A program made the translations under genes and the position numbers. A stretch of DNA of 64,000 nt from Castellaniella sp041677825 (GTDB lineage Bacteria > Pseudomonadota > Gammaproteobacteria > Burkholderiales > Burkholderiaceae_B): NCBI RefSeq assembly GCF_041677825.1, contig NZ_JBAYPG010000012.1, forward strand, positions 14,573 to 78,572, given 5' to 3'. The notes under the pieces are model-generated. The model was not told the DNA's origin. It worked only from the letters and a program-made list of their open reading frames with translations, and did no database searches. Numbering within the stretch: position 1 is the first letter of the stretch; each line of letters begins with the position of its first letter. Positions 24,280 through 33,104 of this stretch are shown here, in pieces.

Positions 24280-25473
24280 ATGTCCATGAAGACTTTCTCC
24301 CGCATCGAGCGTCTGCCGCCCTATGTGTTCAACATTACCGCAGAGCTCAAGATGGCTGCCCGGCGGCGCGGCGAAGACATCATCGATATGTCCATGGGCA
24401 ACCCCGACGGGCAGACGCCCAGCCATATCGTCGACAAACTCGTCGAAGTGGCGCGCCGCGACCACACGCATGGGTATTCGGTATCGCGCGGCATTCCCAG
24501 GCTGCGGCGCGCCATTTCGCAATGGTATCAACGGCGCTATGGGGTCGACGTGGATCCGGACACCGAAGCCATCGTGTCGATTGGCTCCAAAGAGGGGCTG
24601 GCACATCTCATGCTGGCCACGCTCGATCGGGGCGACACGGTCCTGGTGCCCAATCCCAGCTATCCCATCCATATCTACGGCGCGGTGATTGCGGGCGCCA
24701 ACATCCGCTCCGTCCCCATGACACCCGGGCTGGATTTTTTCGAGGAAATCGAGCGGGCGGTACGCGAATCCATTCCCAAGCCGAAGATGATGGTGCTGGG
24801 CTTTCCCAGCAACCCGACGGCGCAGTGCGTCGAACTGCCATTTTTCGAGCGCATCGTGGCGCTGGCCAGGGCGCATGACATTCTGGTCGTGCATGATCTG
24901 GCCTACGCCGACATCACGTTCGATGGTTACGTCGCGCCCTCCATCATGCAGGTGCCGGGGGCCAAGGACGTGGCCGTCGAATTTTTCACCATGAGCAAGA
25001 GCTACAACATGGCGGGCTGGCGCATCGGCTTCATGGTGGGCAACCCGGAACTGGTCGGCGCCCTGGCGCGCATCAAGAGCTACCACGACTATGGCACCTT
25101 CACGCCGATTCAGGTGGCGGCGATCACGGCGCTCGAGGGCCCACAGGACTGCGTGGCCCAAGTGGTCGAACAGTACCGCAGCCGGCGTGACGTCCTGGCG
25201 CGCGGCCTGATCGACGCGGGCTGGCCGGTCAGCATACCCAGGGCCTCGATGTACATCTGGGCGCATATCCCGGAGCCTTATCGCGCGGAAGGGTCGCTCG
25301 AATTCTCCAAGCGGTTGCTGGCCGATGCCAAAGTGGCCGTATCGCCGGGTATTGGTTTTGGCGAATATGGCGACGAATACGTGCGCTTTGCCCTGATCGA
25401 GAACGAGCAGCGTACGCGTCAGGCCGTGCGTGGCATCAAGGACATGTTTCGCAAGGATGGGTTGATTCGATGA
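24280..25473 (+). CDS. alaC: Alanine (glutamate-pyruvate) aminotransferase AlaC
   Basis: Class I/II PLP aminotransferase that interconverts pyruvate and glutamate with alanine and 2-oxoglutarate. The 397 residues include the substrate segment DMSMGNPDGQTPSHIVDKL, the NPTAQ loop (FPSNPTAQCVE), the YAD-type motif VVHDLAYADITFDGY and the PLP lysine in TMSKSYNMAGWR. Starts at 24280 and 24286 are both ATG. It leads an operon with hom and thrC: hom overlaps its stop by 4 bases. This arrangement is common in Burkholderiales and ties aspartate-family synthesis to an alanine transaminase. Confidence 0.94.
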   Translation: MSMKTFSRIERLPPYVFNITAELKMAARRRGEDIIDMSMGNPDGQTPSHIVDKLVEVARRDHTHGYSVSRGIPRLRRAISQWYQRRYGVDVDPDTEAIVSIGSKEGLAHLMLATLDRGDTVLVPNPSYPIHIYGAVIAGANIRSVPMTPGLDFFEEIERAVRESIPKPKMMVLGFPSNPTAQCVELPFFERIVALARAHDILVVHDLAYADITFDGYVAPSIMQVPGAKDVAVEFFTMSKSYNMAGWRIGFMVGNPELVGALARIKSYHDYGTFTPIQVAAITALEGPQDCVAQVVEQYRSRRDVLARGLIDAGWPVSIPRASMYIWAHIPEPYRAEGSLEFSKRLLADAKVAVSPGIGFGEYGDEYVRFALIENEQRTRQAVRGIKDMFRKDGLIR

Positions 25474-26774
25474 AACCGTTGCGCGTTGGGCTGCTTGGCC
25501 TGGGGGTTGTCGGAGGCGGCGTATGGATGGTGCTGTCACAGAACGCCGAGGAGATCTCCAGGCGGGCCGGGCGGCGCATCGCGGTCACCGCCGTGGCTGT
25601 GCGCGATGTGGCCAAGGCGCGCACTCTCCTGGGGGCCGATGTGCACGTCACCACGGATGGCATGGCACTGGCCCGGGACCCGGACATCGACATCCTGGTG
25701 GAACTCATGGGGGGCGATACCGTCGCGCGCGACTGTCTGCTCGAAGCCATTGCCCATGGCAAGCATGTGGTCACGGCGAACAAGGCACTGCTCGCCATGC
25801 ACGGCAATGAAATCTTTGCCGCGGCCCAGGCGCGTGGCGTGATGGTGGCCTTCGAGGCCGCCGTGGCCGGCGGCATTCCGATCATCAAGGCCATCCGCGA
25901 GGGGCTCACGGCCAACCGTATCCAATGGCTGGCCGGCATCATCAACGGCACGACGAATTTCATTCTGTCCGCAATGCGCCAGCGGGGCCTGCCCTTCCAG
26001 GACGTGCTGGCCGAGGCCCAGCGCCTGGGCTACGCAGAGGCCGATCCCACGTTCGACATCGAGGGCATCGATGCCGCGCACAAGATCACTCTGCTGGCCT
26101 CACTGGCTTTCGGCATTCCGGTCCAGTTCGACAAGGTGCATATTGAAGGCATTGCCTCTCTGGCATCAGAGGACATCCTGCATGCCGAGCGCCTGGGCTA
26201 TCGCATCAAGCTGCTGGGCATGACCCGGCGCCGTGCCGAAGGGGTCGAACTGCGGGTACACCCCGCCCTGGTGCCGGATACCTGCCTGCTGGCCCAGGTG
26301 GAGGGCGCCATGAACGCGGTGCTGGTGCGCGGTGACATGGTCGGCACCACCATGTACTACGGCCAGGGGGCCGGCGCCTTGCCGACCGCATCGGCCGTCG
26401 TGGCCGATCTGGTCGATGTGGCGCGTCTGCACCTGGCCGATCCCGAGCATCGTGTGCCTCATCTGGCCTTCCAGCCCGAGTCCGTGGTGGACATCCCCGT
26501 GCTACCCATGGCCGAGGTCCGCACCAGCTATTATCTGCGCCTGCGGGTCGATGACAGGCCCGGGGTGCTGGCTGATCTGGCCCGCGTCCTGGCCAGCATG
26601 GGCATCTCGGTGGGCTCCATGTTCCAGCAGCCTCATGGCGAACATCAGGCCGACATCATTTTCCTGACACACGAAGCTCGCGAAGGGGACGTCGATCACG
26701 CCCTGGAAACCATAGGCGGCTTGCCTTTCGTGCATTCCGGGGTCATTCGGCTGCGGGTGGAGAACATCAATTGA
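25470..26774 (+). CDS. hom: Homoserine dehydrogenase
   Basis: NAD(P)-dependent reduction of aspartate semialdehyde to homoserine for threonine and methionine. The 434 residues contain the dinucleotide fold GLLGLGVVGGGVW, the catalytic region GIINGTTNFIL, and YAEADPTFDIEGIDAAHK, followed by a C-terminal ACT domain (~350-434, YYLRLRVDDRPGVLADLARV) for feedback by threonine. It is monofunctional with no aspartokinase part. ATGA overlap with alaC upstream and TTGA overlap with thrC downstream show tight coupling. Confidence 0.97.
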   Translation: MKPLRVGLLGLGVVGGGVWMVLSQNAEEISRRAGRRIAVTAVAVRDVAKARTLLGADVHVTTDGMALARDPDIDILVELMGGDTVARDCLLEAIAHGKHVVTANKALLAMHGNEIFAAAQARGVMVAFEAAVAGGIPIIKAIREGLTANRIQWLAGIINGTTNFILSAMRQRGLPFQDVLAEAQRLGYAEADPTFDIEGIDAAHKITLLASLAFGIPVQFDKVHIEGIASLASEDILHAERLGYRIKLLGMTRRRAEGVELRVHPALVPDTCLLAQVEGAMNAVLVRGDMVGTTMYYGQGAGALPTASAVVADLVDVARLHLADPEHRVPHLAFQPESVVDIPVLPMAEVRTSYYLRLRVDDRPGVLADLARVLASMGISVGSMFQQPHGEHQADIIFLTHEAREGDVDHALETIGGLPFVHSGVIRLRVENIN

Positions 26775-28171
26775 ACTATCTGTCCACGCGGGGCGGGATG
26801 CCGCCGGCACCATTCTGCGACATTCTGCTCGAGGGGCTCGCACCAGACGGCGGCCTGACGCTGCCAGAGCAACTGCCACGCCTGGACACGGCCACCCTGG
26901 ATTCATGGCGCGCGTTGCCCTATGCCGACCTGGCGGCCCGGGTGCTGGGCCTGTTCATCGACGACATCCCGGCTGCGGATCTGCTGGCCATGACTCGTGC
27001 GGCCTATGCGCCATCCGTGTTCCCGCAGCTCGCGCCCATCAAGCCGCTCGACGACGGCTTGCTGCTTCTGGGGCTGTCCGAGGGGCCCACGCTGGCGTTC
27101 AAGGACATGGCCATGCAGTTCCTGGGGCAGGTCTTCGAGTACGAACTGGCGCGCCGAGGCCAGACGCTGAACATACTGGGCGCCACATCGGGCGATACGG
27201 GCTCGGCGGCCGAGTACGCCTTGCGCGGCAAGGCCGGGATCGCGGTCTTCATGCTCTCCCCGCATGGTCGCATGAGCGCCTTTCAGCGGGCCCAGATGTA
27301 TTCGCTACAGGATGACAACATCCACAATCTGGCCCTGCGCGGCGTATTCGACGAGTGCCAGGATGTGGTCAAGTCCCTGGCCGGCGACCTGGATTTCAAG
27401 CAGCGCTACCGGCTGGGTGCCGTGAACTCGATCAACTGGGCACGTATCGCGGCGCAGGTCGTCTACTATATCTGGGGTTACCTGCGCGTGGCGGCCAGGC
27501 CCGGCGATCCGGTCTCGTTTGCGGTGCCTTCGGGCAATTTCGGCAACATTCTGGCGGGGCATGTCGCGCGGCAGATGGGGGTGCCGATCCACAGGCTGGT
27601 GCTTGCCACCAACGAGAACAACGTGCTGGAAGAGTTCTTTCGCACGGGGCTGTACCGCCCCCGGCCCGCCAGCCAGACCCAGGCCACTTCGAGCCCCTCG
27701 ATGGACATCTCGCGGGCCTCGAATTTCGAGCGCTTCGTGTTCGATCTGGTGGGCCGGGATCCGCAGCGAGTCAGCGAGCTGATGGGCCAGCTGGGTACGC
27801 ATGGGCAATTCGATCTTTCCGCTTTGCAGCCCGGCTTCGAAGGGCAATATGGCTTCGTCGCCGGTACCAGCACGCACGCCGATCGCCTGATGACCATCCG
27901 CGCGACATTCGAGCGGTCCGGGGTGCTGGTGGATCCACACACGGCCGATGGGCTGAAAGTCGCCAGCCAGTATCTCGAACCGGATATCCCCATGCTGGTG
28001 CTCGAGACCGCATTGCCCGTCAAGTTTGCCCAGACCATCGTCGAAGCAACGGGCCAGTGGCCTGCAATACCGGCAGGGCTGGAAGATCTCGAACAGCGGC
28101 CCCAGCGCGTCCAGGTGCTCGATTGCGATGTGGGTCAGGTGGCCGATTACATCCGGCGTCACGCTGTCTGA
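26771..28171 (+). CDS. thrC: Threonine synthase
   Basis: PLP enzyme converting O-phosphohomoserine to threonine. The 466 residues begin, from a TTG codon at 26771, with NYLSTRGGMPPAPFCDILLE, the invariant ThrC N-terminus, so the rare start is well supported. The PLP lysine is in TLAFKDMAMQFLGQ, and the phosphate loop is in ATSGDTGSAAEYALRGK. The start shares four bases (TTGA) with the hom stop. Its last 13 bases overlap the end of hpnE on the opposite strand. Confidence 0.97.
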   Translation: MNYLSTRGGMPPAPFCDILLEGLAPDGGLTLPEQLPRLDTATLDSWRALPYADLAARVLGLFIDDIPAADLLAMTRAAYAPSVFPQLAPIKPLDDGLLLLGLSEGPTLAFKDMAMQFLGQVFEYELARRGQTLNILGATSGDTGSAAEYALRGKAGIAVFMLSPHGRMSAFQRAQMYSLQDDNIHNLALRGVFDECQDVVKSLAGDLDFKQRYRLGAVNSINWARIAAQVVYYIWGYLRVAARPGDPVSFAVPSGNFGNILAGHVARQMGVPIHRLVLATNENNVLEEFFRTGLYRPRPASQTQATSSPSMDISRASNFERFVFDLVGRDPQRVSELMGQLGTHGQFDLSALQPGFEGQYGFVAGTSTHADRLMTIRATFERSGVLVDPHTADGLKVASQYLEPDIPMLVLETALPVKFAQTIVEATGQWPAIPAGLEDLEQRPQRVQVLDCDVGQVADYIRRHAV

Positions 28172-29466
28172 CCGGCAAGTGCCCGCTCGGCGGCCTGCAG
28201 CCCGCTGCAGACCGCGCCTTCCAGGGTGGCCGGGTAGCCGGTGTCGGTCCAGTCGCCGGCCAGAAACAGCCCGTGCCAGCGCGTGCCCGGCCCCGGACGG
28301 CGCAGGCCGGGCAGGGCATCGAAGGTCGCGCGTTTCTCGTTGACCAGCAGATGGGCCCGGACGGCAGGCAGCGGCCGTACGGATTGCGCATCGATCTGGC
28401 GTACGATCTGCTCTGCGGCCGCGTGCCGGCCCAGATGCTCGATGCCGTGCGCGCGCGCAATCACCACATGCAGCAGGCACCGTTGGGCGGGGCTGCGGGC
28501 GGTATGACACCGACTGAACAGCCAGTGTCCATTGATCGAGAGCCGATCGTCAGGGCGCAGCATCATCATCGGATAGGGCAGGGGCCAGGGTTCTTCGAGC
28601 TGCAGCGTGAGGGTTGCAATGGCGCCCTGCTGCGCGTGCGGCCAGCCGGCGAGTTCCGCCGAAGCCTGATCCAGCGGGCTCAGCAACCGCTGCGCCTCGG
28701 ATGCGGGTGTGGCCACGATGACCTGCCTGAAGGGCTGGCCATCGACACGCCAGCCCGAGCCGTCGTGTTCCAGGCTGTGGATGCGTCCATGCACCAGCCG
28801 CCCACCCAGCTGCGTACACACCACAGCAGGCCACAGCTCGTGCAATCGTGTGCGCGGAATCAGGAGCTGGCTGGCCTGCGCATCCGCCGCGCCCAGGCTC
28901 TCGTTCAGCAGGCGGGCCAGCAGGCTTGCGCAGGCCTGCTCGAGTGGCGTATTGAGCGCGGCCAGTGCCAGCGGTCGCCACAGGGATTCGAGCAGCCGCG
29001 GCGGGCAGCCGAGGGACGTGAGCCAATCTGCCGCGGTCGATGCCATGGCGGGCCCCGGTGTGCGGGCAGCCTGCAAGACCCGTTGCAGGTGCCGCCAGCT
29101 TGCCGGGCCGCCCAGCCCACGGCTCAGCAACAGGCTGCCCACGAGATTCCACGGCCTGCGCCATGATGGGAGGCTGAAACTGAAGCGGCCATCGAGGGTG
29201 GCCAGTTTCAGGGGGCGGACATCGAGCACGTCTGCGGGCCGGATGCCCAGGCCCGCCATCAGCGCAAGAGTTCGACGACAGGCGCCCAGCAGGACATGCT
29301 GGCCATTGTCCATGGCCAGGCCGCCCAATGCAGCCGGGTGGATCGTGCGGGCCCGCCCACCGGGCTGTACGGCCGCCTCGAATACATGGGGAACCTCGCC
29401 CGCCTGCATCAGGCGCGCCGCTGCAGCCAGGCCGGCCCAACCGGCCCCGATGACTGCAGTGCTCAT
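28159..29466 (-). CDS. hpnE: Hydroxysqualene dehydroxylase HpnE
   Basis: FAD-dependent amine-oxidase-fold enzyme that reduces hydroxysqualene to squalene, the last step of the HpnCDE route. The 435 residues open with the FAD dinucleotide motif AVIGAGWAGLAAAARL and contain the GGRARTI and DNGQHVLLGA motifs typical of HpnE, with a C-terminal FAD segment LFLAGDWTDTGYPATLEGAV. It is the last of three coupled minus-strand genes; its ATG overlaps the hpnD stop by 4 bases. The 3' end overlaps thrC by 13 bases, leaving no room for a dedicated terminator. Confidence 0.95.
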   Translation of the reverse strand: MSTAVIGAGWAGLAAAARLMQAGEVPHVFEAAVQPGGRARTIHPAALGGLAMDNGQHVLLGACRRTLALMAGLGIRPADVLDVRPLKLATLDGRFSFSLPSWRRPWNLVGSLLLSRGLGGPASWRHLQRVLQAARTPGPAMASTAADWLTSLGCPPRLLESLWRPLALAALNTPLEQACASLLARLLNESLGAADAQASQLLIPRTRLHELWPAVVCTQLGGRLVHGRIHSLEHDGSGWRVDGQPFRQVIVATPASEAQRLLSPLDQASAELAGWPHAQQGAIATLTLQLEEPWPLPYPMMMLRPDDRLSINGHWLFSRCHTARSPAQRCLLHVVIARAHGIEHLGRHAAAEQIVRQIDAQSVRPLPAVRAHLLVNEKRATFDALPGLRRPGPGTRWHGLFLAGDWTDTGYPATLEGAVCSGLQAAERALAGQTA

Positions 29467-30326
29467 GCCGTACGGCTGTGGATCAGCCGTCGGCCGCCCC
29501 CCACCCAGACCCGCCAGGCCAGCCAGAATTTGCGAATCGGCGTCAGGGCGATCCGTTTTTCCAGAACCCGCCAGTGGTCCCGTTCGATTTCGTCGAGCAG
29601 GGTGGCGTAGATCGATGCCATCATCAGCCCGGGGCGCTGGGCCCTGCGGTCTGCCTCGGGCAGGGCGAGCAGCGCCATACGATAGAGTTCGCGGGCCCGT
29701 TGGGTCTGCAAGCGCATCAGCGGTTCGAAGCCCTCGGCGTAGCGCCCGTCGAGGATGTCGTCGACCTGAACGCCATGCTCGGCCATTTCATCGCCGGGCA
29801 GGTAGATCCGCCCGCGACGGGCGTCATCACCGACGTCGCGGATGATATTGGTGAGCTGGAACGCCAGGCCCAGGGTTTCGGCGTACTGCAGCGTGCGTTC
29901 ATCCGTGAAGCCGAAAATGCGGGCCGACAGTTCACCGACCACCCCCGCCGCATGCCAGCAGTATTTTTGCAGTGCGGCCCAGTTCGCGTAGCGAAACTGG
30001 TCCAGATCCATTTCCATGCCTTCGATGATGGCATGGAACAGGGGGGCCTTCAGGCCATATGCCTGCAGATGGGGCTGCAGGGCCACGGCAACCGGATGAT
30101 CGGGTGTGCCATGGAACATCTGTTCGACCTGTCCGCGCCACCAGGTCAGTTTCATGCGGGCCACCGAGGCCTCGCTGACCTCATCGACGATGTCGTCGAC
30201 TTCACGGCAAAAGGCGTACAGCGCAGTGATGGCCTTGCGCCGCTGCGGAGGCACGAACAGAAAGGCATAGTAGAAGCTGGAGCCGCTGCGGGCCGCCTTG
30301 TGCTGGCAGTATTCGTCTGGCGTCAT
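29463..30326 (-). CDS. hpnD: Presqualene diphosphate synthase HpnD
   Basis: Condenses two farnesyl diphosphates to presqualene diphosphate. The 287 residues have the trans-isoprenyl head-to-head synthase motifs CREVDDIVDEV (first Asp-rich) and IIRDVGDDARRGRIYLP (second). The start at 30326 is supported by an ATGA overlap with the hpnC stop and by the family N-terminus MTPDEYCQHKAARSGSSFYY. A longer open frame to 30620 is antisense-compatible noise. FPP can be supplied by IspA encoded at 13735. Confidence 0.95.
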   Translation of the reverse strand: MTPDEYCQHKAARSGSSFYYAFLFVPPQRRKAITALYAFCREVDDIVDEVSEASVARMKLTWWRGQVEQMFHGTPDHPVAVALQPHLQAYGLKAPLFHAIIEGMEMDLDQFRYANWAALQKYCWHAAGVVGELSARIFGFTDERTLQYAETLGLAFQLTNIIRDVGDDARRGRIYLPGDEMAEHGVQVDDILDGRYAEGFEPLMRLQTQRARELYRMALLALPEADRRAQRPGLMMASIYATLLDEIERDHWRVLEKRIALTPIRKFWLAWRVWVGGGRRLIHSRTA

Positions 30327-31201
30327 GAAAGAGCTGGAACCGGTTGGGGCCTTGGCTGGCAGAATGCGCGCCAGCATAGCAGGATCATATCGCGGCGGGT
30401 CAGAATGGGTCGGCTGGCAAAAGGGTTGTAGCCGCCTGCGGCAAGCCTGTCGAGTATGCGCAGGCCCCCATGGACGACCAGCCGCAGTTCGAGCCCGATC
30501 CGGCCTGGCAGGCGCCAGGCCAGCGGGCTGCCGGCCAGCAAGGCCAGGCGCGCCTGCCCGCATTGCTCGTGCAGTACGGCCTGCCAATGTGCCGGTACTC
30601 GTGCCGGTGGGGCCTGGCACAGGGCGGCCAGCTCGTCCAGCGTCGCACCGTGGCGCCGCAGGCAGTCTTCAGGGATATAACAGCGGCCCTTGGCGTGATC
30701 CAGCGCGACATCCTGGCAGAAATTTGCCCGCTGCAGGCCGCTGCAGATCGCATCGGATTGCTGCACGTCAAGGGGGTCGAGTGCGCCGTACAGGTGCAGC
30801 ATCAGCCGTCCCACCGGGTTGGCCGAGCGCCTGCAGTAATCCACGAGGGCCGCGTCATCCGGGTAACTGGCCTGTCGCACGTCCTGGCGAAAGGCCGAGA
30901 GCAGGTCGAACAGTGGTTGTATGGGCAACTGGTGTGCGTGTATGGTTTCGTTCAATTGGGCAAACAGCGTATGCTCGTCGGGTGACAAAGACGCCGGCAG
31001 GGGCTGTCGGGTGCACAAGGCGTGCAAGGCCGCGCGCCAGCGATCGAGTGCCTGCATGCGTTCGGCCGGCGCGGCATCGCCCTCGTCGGCCAGATCGTCG
31101 GCACCGCGCGCGAAGGCATACAGGCGGCGTACCGCCGGGCGCAGATGTGCCGGCAGCAGAATCGAGGCAACCGGGAAGTTCTCGTAATGATCGATACCCA
31201 T
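30323..31201 (-). CDS. hpnC: Hydroxysqualene synthase HpnC
   Basis: Converts presqualene diphosphate to hydroxysqualene. The 292 residues carry HYENFPVASILLPAHLRP, an HpnC hallmark near the N-terminus, the Asp-rich ARGADDLADEGD and the second motif NFCQDVALDHAKGRCYIPED. The start at 31201 is chosen on homology; no clear Shine-Dalgarno precedes it. First gene of hpnC-hpnD-hpnE, divergent from alr with 51 bases between starts, where an AGTATACT palindrome (31210-31217) could serve as a shared -10. No squalene-hopene cyclase is in the window, so the final product (hopanoids or squalene itself) is unknown. Confidence 0.95.
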   Translation of the reverse strand: MGIDHYENFPVASILLPAHLRPAVRRLYAFARGADDLADEGDAAPAERMQALDRWRAALHALCTRQPLPASLSPDEHTLFAQLNETIHAHQLPIQPLFDLLSAFRQDVRQASYPDDAALVDYCRRSANPVGRLMLHLYGALDPLDVQQSDAICSGLQRANFCQDVALDHAKGRCYIPEDCLRRHGATLDELAALCQAPPARVPAHWQAVLHEQCGQARLALLAGSPLAWRLPGRIGLELRLVVHGGLRILDRLAAGGYNPFASRPILTRRDMILLCWRAFCQPRPQPVPALS

Positions 31202-31252
31202 GGTGAGGCAGTATACTGAGCCCGGTTCTGATTCGGCTTTTTGGGAGACTGG

Positions 31253-32380
31253 ATGCCACGCCCCGTACTGGCCACCATCGATGCTCGTGCCATGGCGGCC
31301 AATCTCGACACGGTCAGCCGCCTTGCCCGTGCCACGCTGCCGGGCGTGTCCGTGTGGGCGGTGATCAAGGCCCGTGGCTACGGGCATGGCATTCAGGCGG
31401 CGATCGAGGGTTTTGCCCAGGCCGATGGCCTTGCCCTGCTCGATTTCGACGAGGCCGTGCAATGCCGTGAACTGGGCTGGCGCAAGCCGATCCTGCTGCT
31501 CGAAGGGTTCTTCGAGCCCGCCGATCTGGCGCTGGTGCAGGCGCATGATCTCGGCATCGTGATCCATGATTCAGGCCAGCTGGACATTCTCGAATCCATG
31601 CACCTGGAACGACCGGTCGATGCCTGGGTCAAACTCAATACCGGCATGCATCGCCTGGGCTTCCAACCAGAAGAGTACCGCCACCAGTATGCCCGTGCCC
31701 TGGCCCTGCAGGCCCGTGGCCAGCTTGGCCAGGTGGGCCGCATGACCCATTTTGCGCGGGCCGATGACGACCCGGCCACGACCCGGGCACAGCTCGCTTG
31801 CTTCCGTACCGTAACGGCCGGGCTGCCGGGGCCCGTCAGCGTCTGCAATTCGGCCGCAACGCTCACTGCGGGCCTGTCGCGTACCCTCGGCGAGGGGCCA
31901 CAGGTCGTGCGTCCAGGGGTCTGCCTGTATGGCGCCAGCCCGTTTTCCAGCAAAAGCGCGGCCAGTCTGGGTCTGCAGCCGGCCATGACCCTGTCCTCCG
32001 TACTCATATCCGCTCACAGCCTGCAGGCCGGTGAGGGCATCGGCTACGGGCACGTCTACAGGGCGCCCCATGGCATGCGCGTGGGCATCGTGGCCTGTGG
32101 CTATGCCGATGGCTATCCCAGGCATGCGCCCACCGGCACGCCGGTGCAGGTGGCCGGCGTACGTACCCGTGTGGTGGGCCGGATCTCCATGGATATGCTG
32201 GCGGTGGACCTCGACCCCATCCCGCAGGCCGGGCCCGGGGCCCCGGTCGTTCTGTGGGGTGCCGGCGGCCCGTCGGTCGACGAGGTGGCCGCGGCCAGTG
32301 CCACCATAGGTTACGAACTGCTGGTGGCATTGGCCCCCCGGGTGCCCCGTCGGGTCGTCTCTGTTGCTGGCACAGGCTGA
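31253..32380 (+). CDS. alr: Alanine racemase
   Basis: PLP-dependent racemase supplying D-alanine for peptidoglycan. The 375 residues have the PLP-lysine segment VWAVIKARGYGHGIQ and the catalytic Tyr region GEGIGYGHVYRAPHGMRVGI, with the C-terminal beta domain containing GRISMDMLAVDL. The ATG at 31253 follows GGGAGA with good spacing; four extra upstream residues from 31241 are unlikely. It heads a run of nine genes on the plus strand with gaps of at most 7 bases, starting with the SDR 7 bases downstream. Confidence 0.96.
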   Translation: MPRPVLATIDARAMAANLDTVSRLARATLPGVSVWAVIKARGYGHGIQAAIEGFAQADGLALLDFDEAVQCRELGWRKPILLLEGFFEPADLALVQAHDLGIVIHDSGQLDILESMHLERPVDAWVKLNTGMHRLGFQPEEYRHQYARALALQARGQLGQVGRMTHFARADDDPATTRAQLACFRTVTAGLPGPVSVCNSAATLTAGLSRTLGEGPQVVRPGVCLYGASPFSSKSAASLGLQPAMTLSSVLISAHSLQAGEGIGYGHVYRAPHGMRVGIVACGYADGYPRHAPTGTPVQVAGVRTRVVGRISMDMLAVDLDPIPQAGPGAPVVLWGAGGPSVDEVAAASATIGYELLVALAPRVPRRVVSVAGTG

Positions 32381-32387
32381 GGTCATC

Positions 32388-33104
32388 ATGAAAAACCGCT
32401 GCATTCTGGTCACCGGTGCTACCAAGGGAATCGGCTGGGCGGTCAGCCAGCGTCTGGCCGACCTCGGCTGCCACGTCGTGGGGCTGGCCCGTCATGTGGC
32501 GGACATCGATTTCCCGGGATATCTGTATTCATGCGATCTGGCTCATGCCGGTGAAACCGAAGAACTGCTGCGCATGATCCGCGAAAAATATCCCGTCGAT
32601 GGGGTGGTCAACGGGGTGGGGCCCGTCATTCCCGAAGTTCTGGGCGAAATCGGGCTGGCATCGCTGTACGAAGCGTTCGATCTCAACGTACGGGTGGCCG
32701 TACAGGCAGTCCAGGCCTTTGTGCCGGGCATGAAAGCGCGCAAAGAGGGGCGCATCGTCAATCTGTGCGGTCGGGTGGTGCACGGGGCGCCCGGGCACAC
32801 CAGCTTTTCTGCCGCCAAGAGCGCTTTGCTGGGCTGTACCAGAACCTGGGCGCTCGAATTGGCGCCGTATGGCGTCACCGTCAATGCCGTGTCGCCCGGG
32901 CCGGTCGAAACCAGCCTGTTCCGGGCGCAATGCCCCATTGGCAGCGAAGCCGAAAAGGCCGTGCTGGCCAGCATCCCCATGGCCCGGCTGGCCCAGGCCG
33001 ACGAGGTTGCCGCCGCGGTGGTGTTTCTGCTCAGCGATGCCGCCTCCTACATCACGGGCCAGGAACTGGGCGTGGATGGTGGCGGCAGCCTGGCAGGGCG
33101 TTGA
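32388..33104 (+). CDS. Short-chain dehydrogenase/reductase-like protein lacking catalytic Ser and Tyr
   Basis: Rossmann-fold SDR of FabG size (238 residues). The nucleotide motif TGATKGIG (residues 9-16) is intact, and a conserved Asn (residue 100, AFDLNVRV) and Lys144 remain. However, the YxxxK motif reads FSAAK (Phe140 in place of Tyr), and the Ser that normally precedes it by about 13 residues is Cys127/Gly128. The C-terminal SPGPVETSLF and GQELGVDGGGSL are FabG-like. Normal SDR redox chemistry therefore looks impaired; the protein may bind cofactor without catalysing, use other residues, or have a different role. Start at 32388 has GAGG upstream. The stop overlaps the radA start (TGATG). 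Confidence 0.9.
   Translation: MKNRCILVTGATKGIGWAVSQRLADLGCHVVGLARHVADIDFPGYLYSCDLAHAGETEELLRMIREKYPVDGVVNGVGPVIPEVLGEIGLASLYEAFDLNVRVAVQAVQAFVPGMKARKEGRIVNLCGRVVHGAPGHTSFSAAKSALLGCTRTWALELAPYGVTVNAVSPGPVETSLFRAQCPIGSEAEKAVLASIPMARLAQADEVAAAVVFLLSDAASYITGQELGVDGGGSLAGR

Noticed and set aside
31210..31217. AGTATACT palindrome as shared -10 for hpnC and alr
   Set aside because: No acceptable -35 on either side at 16-18 bases; mentioned under hpnC but not called as a promoter.
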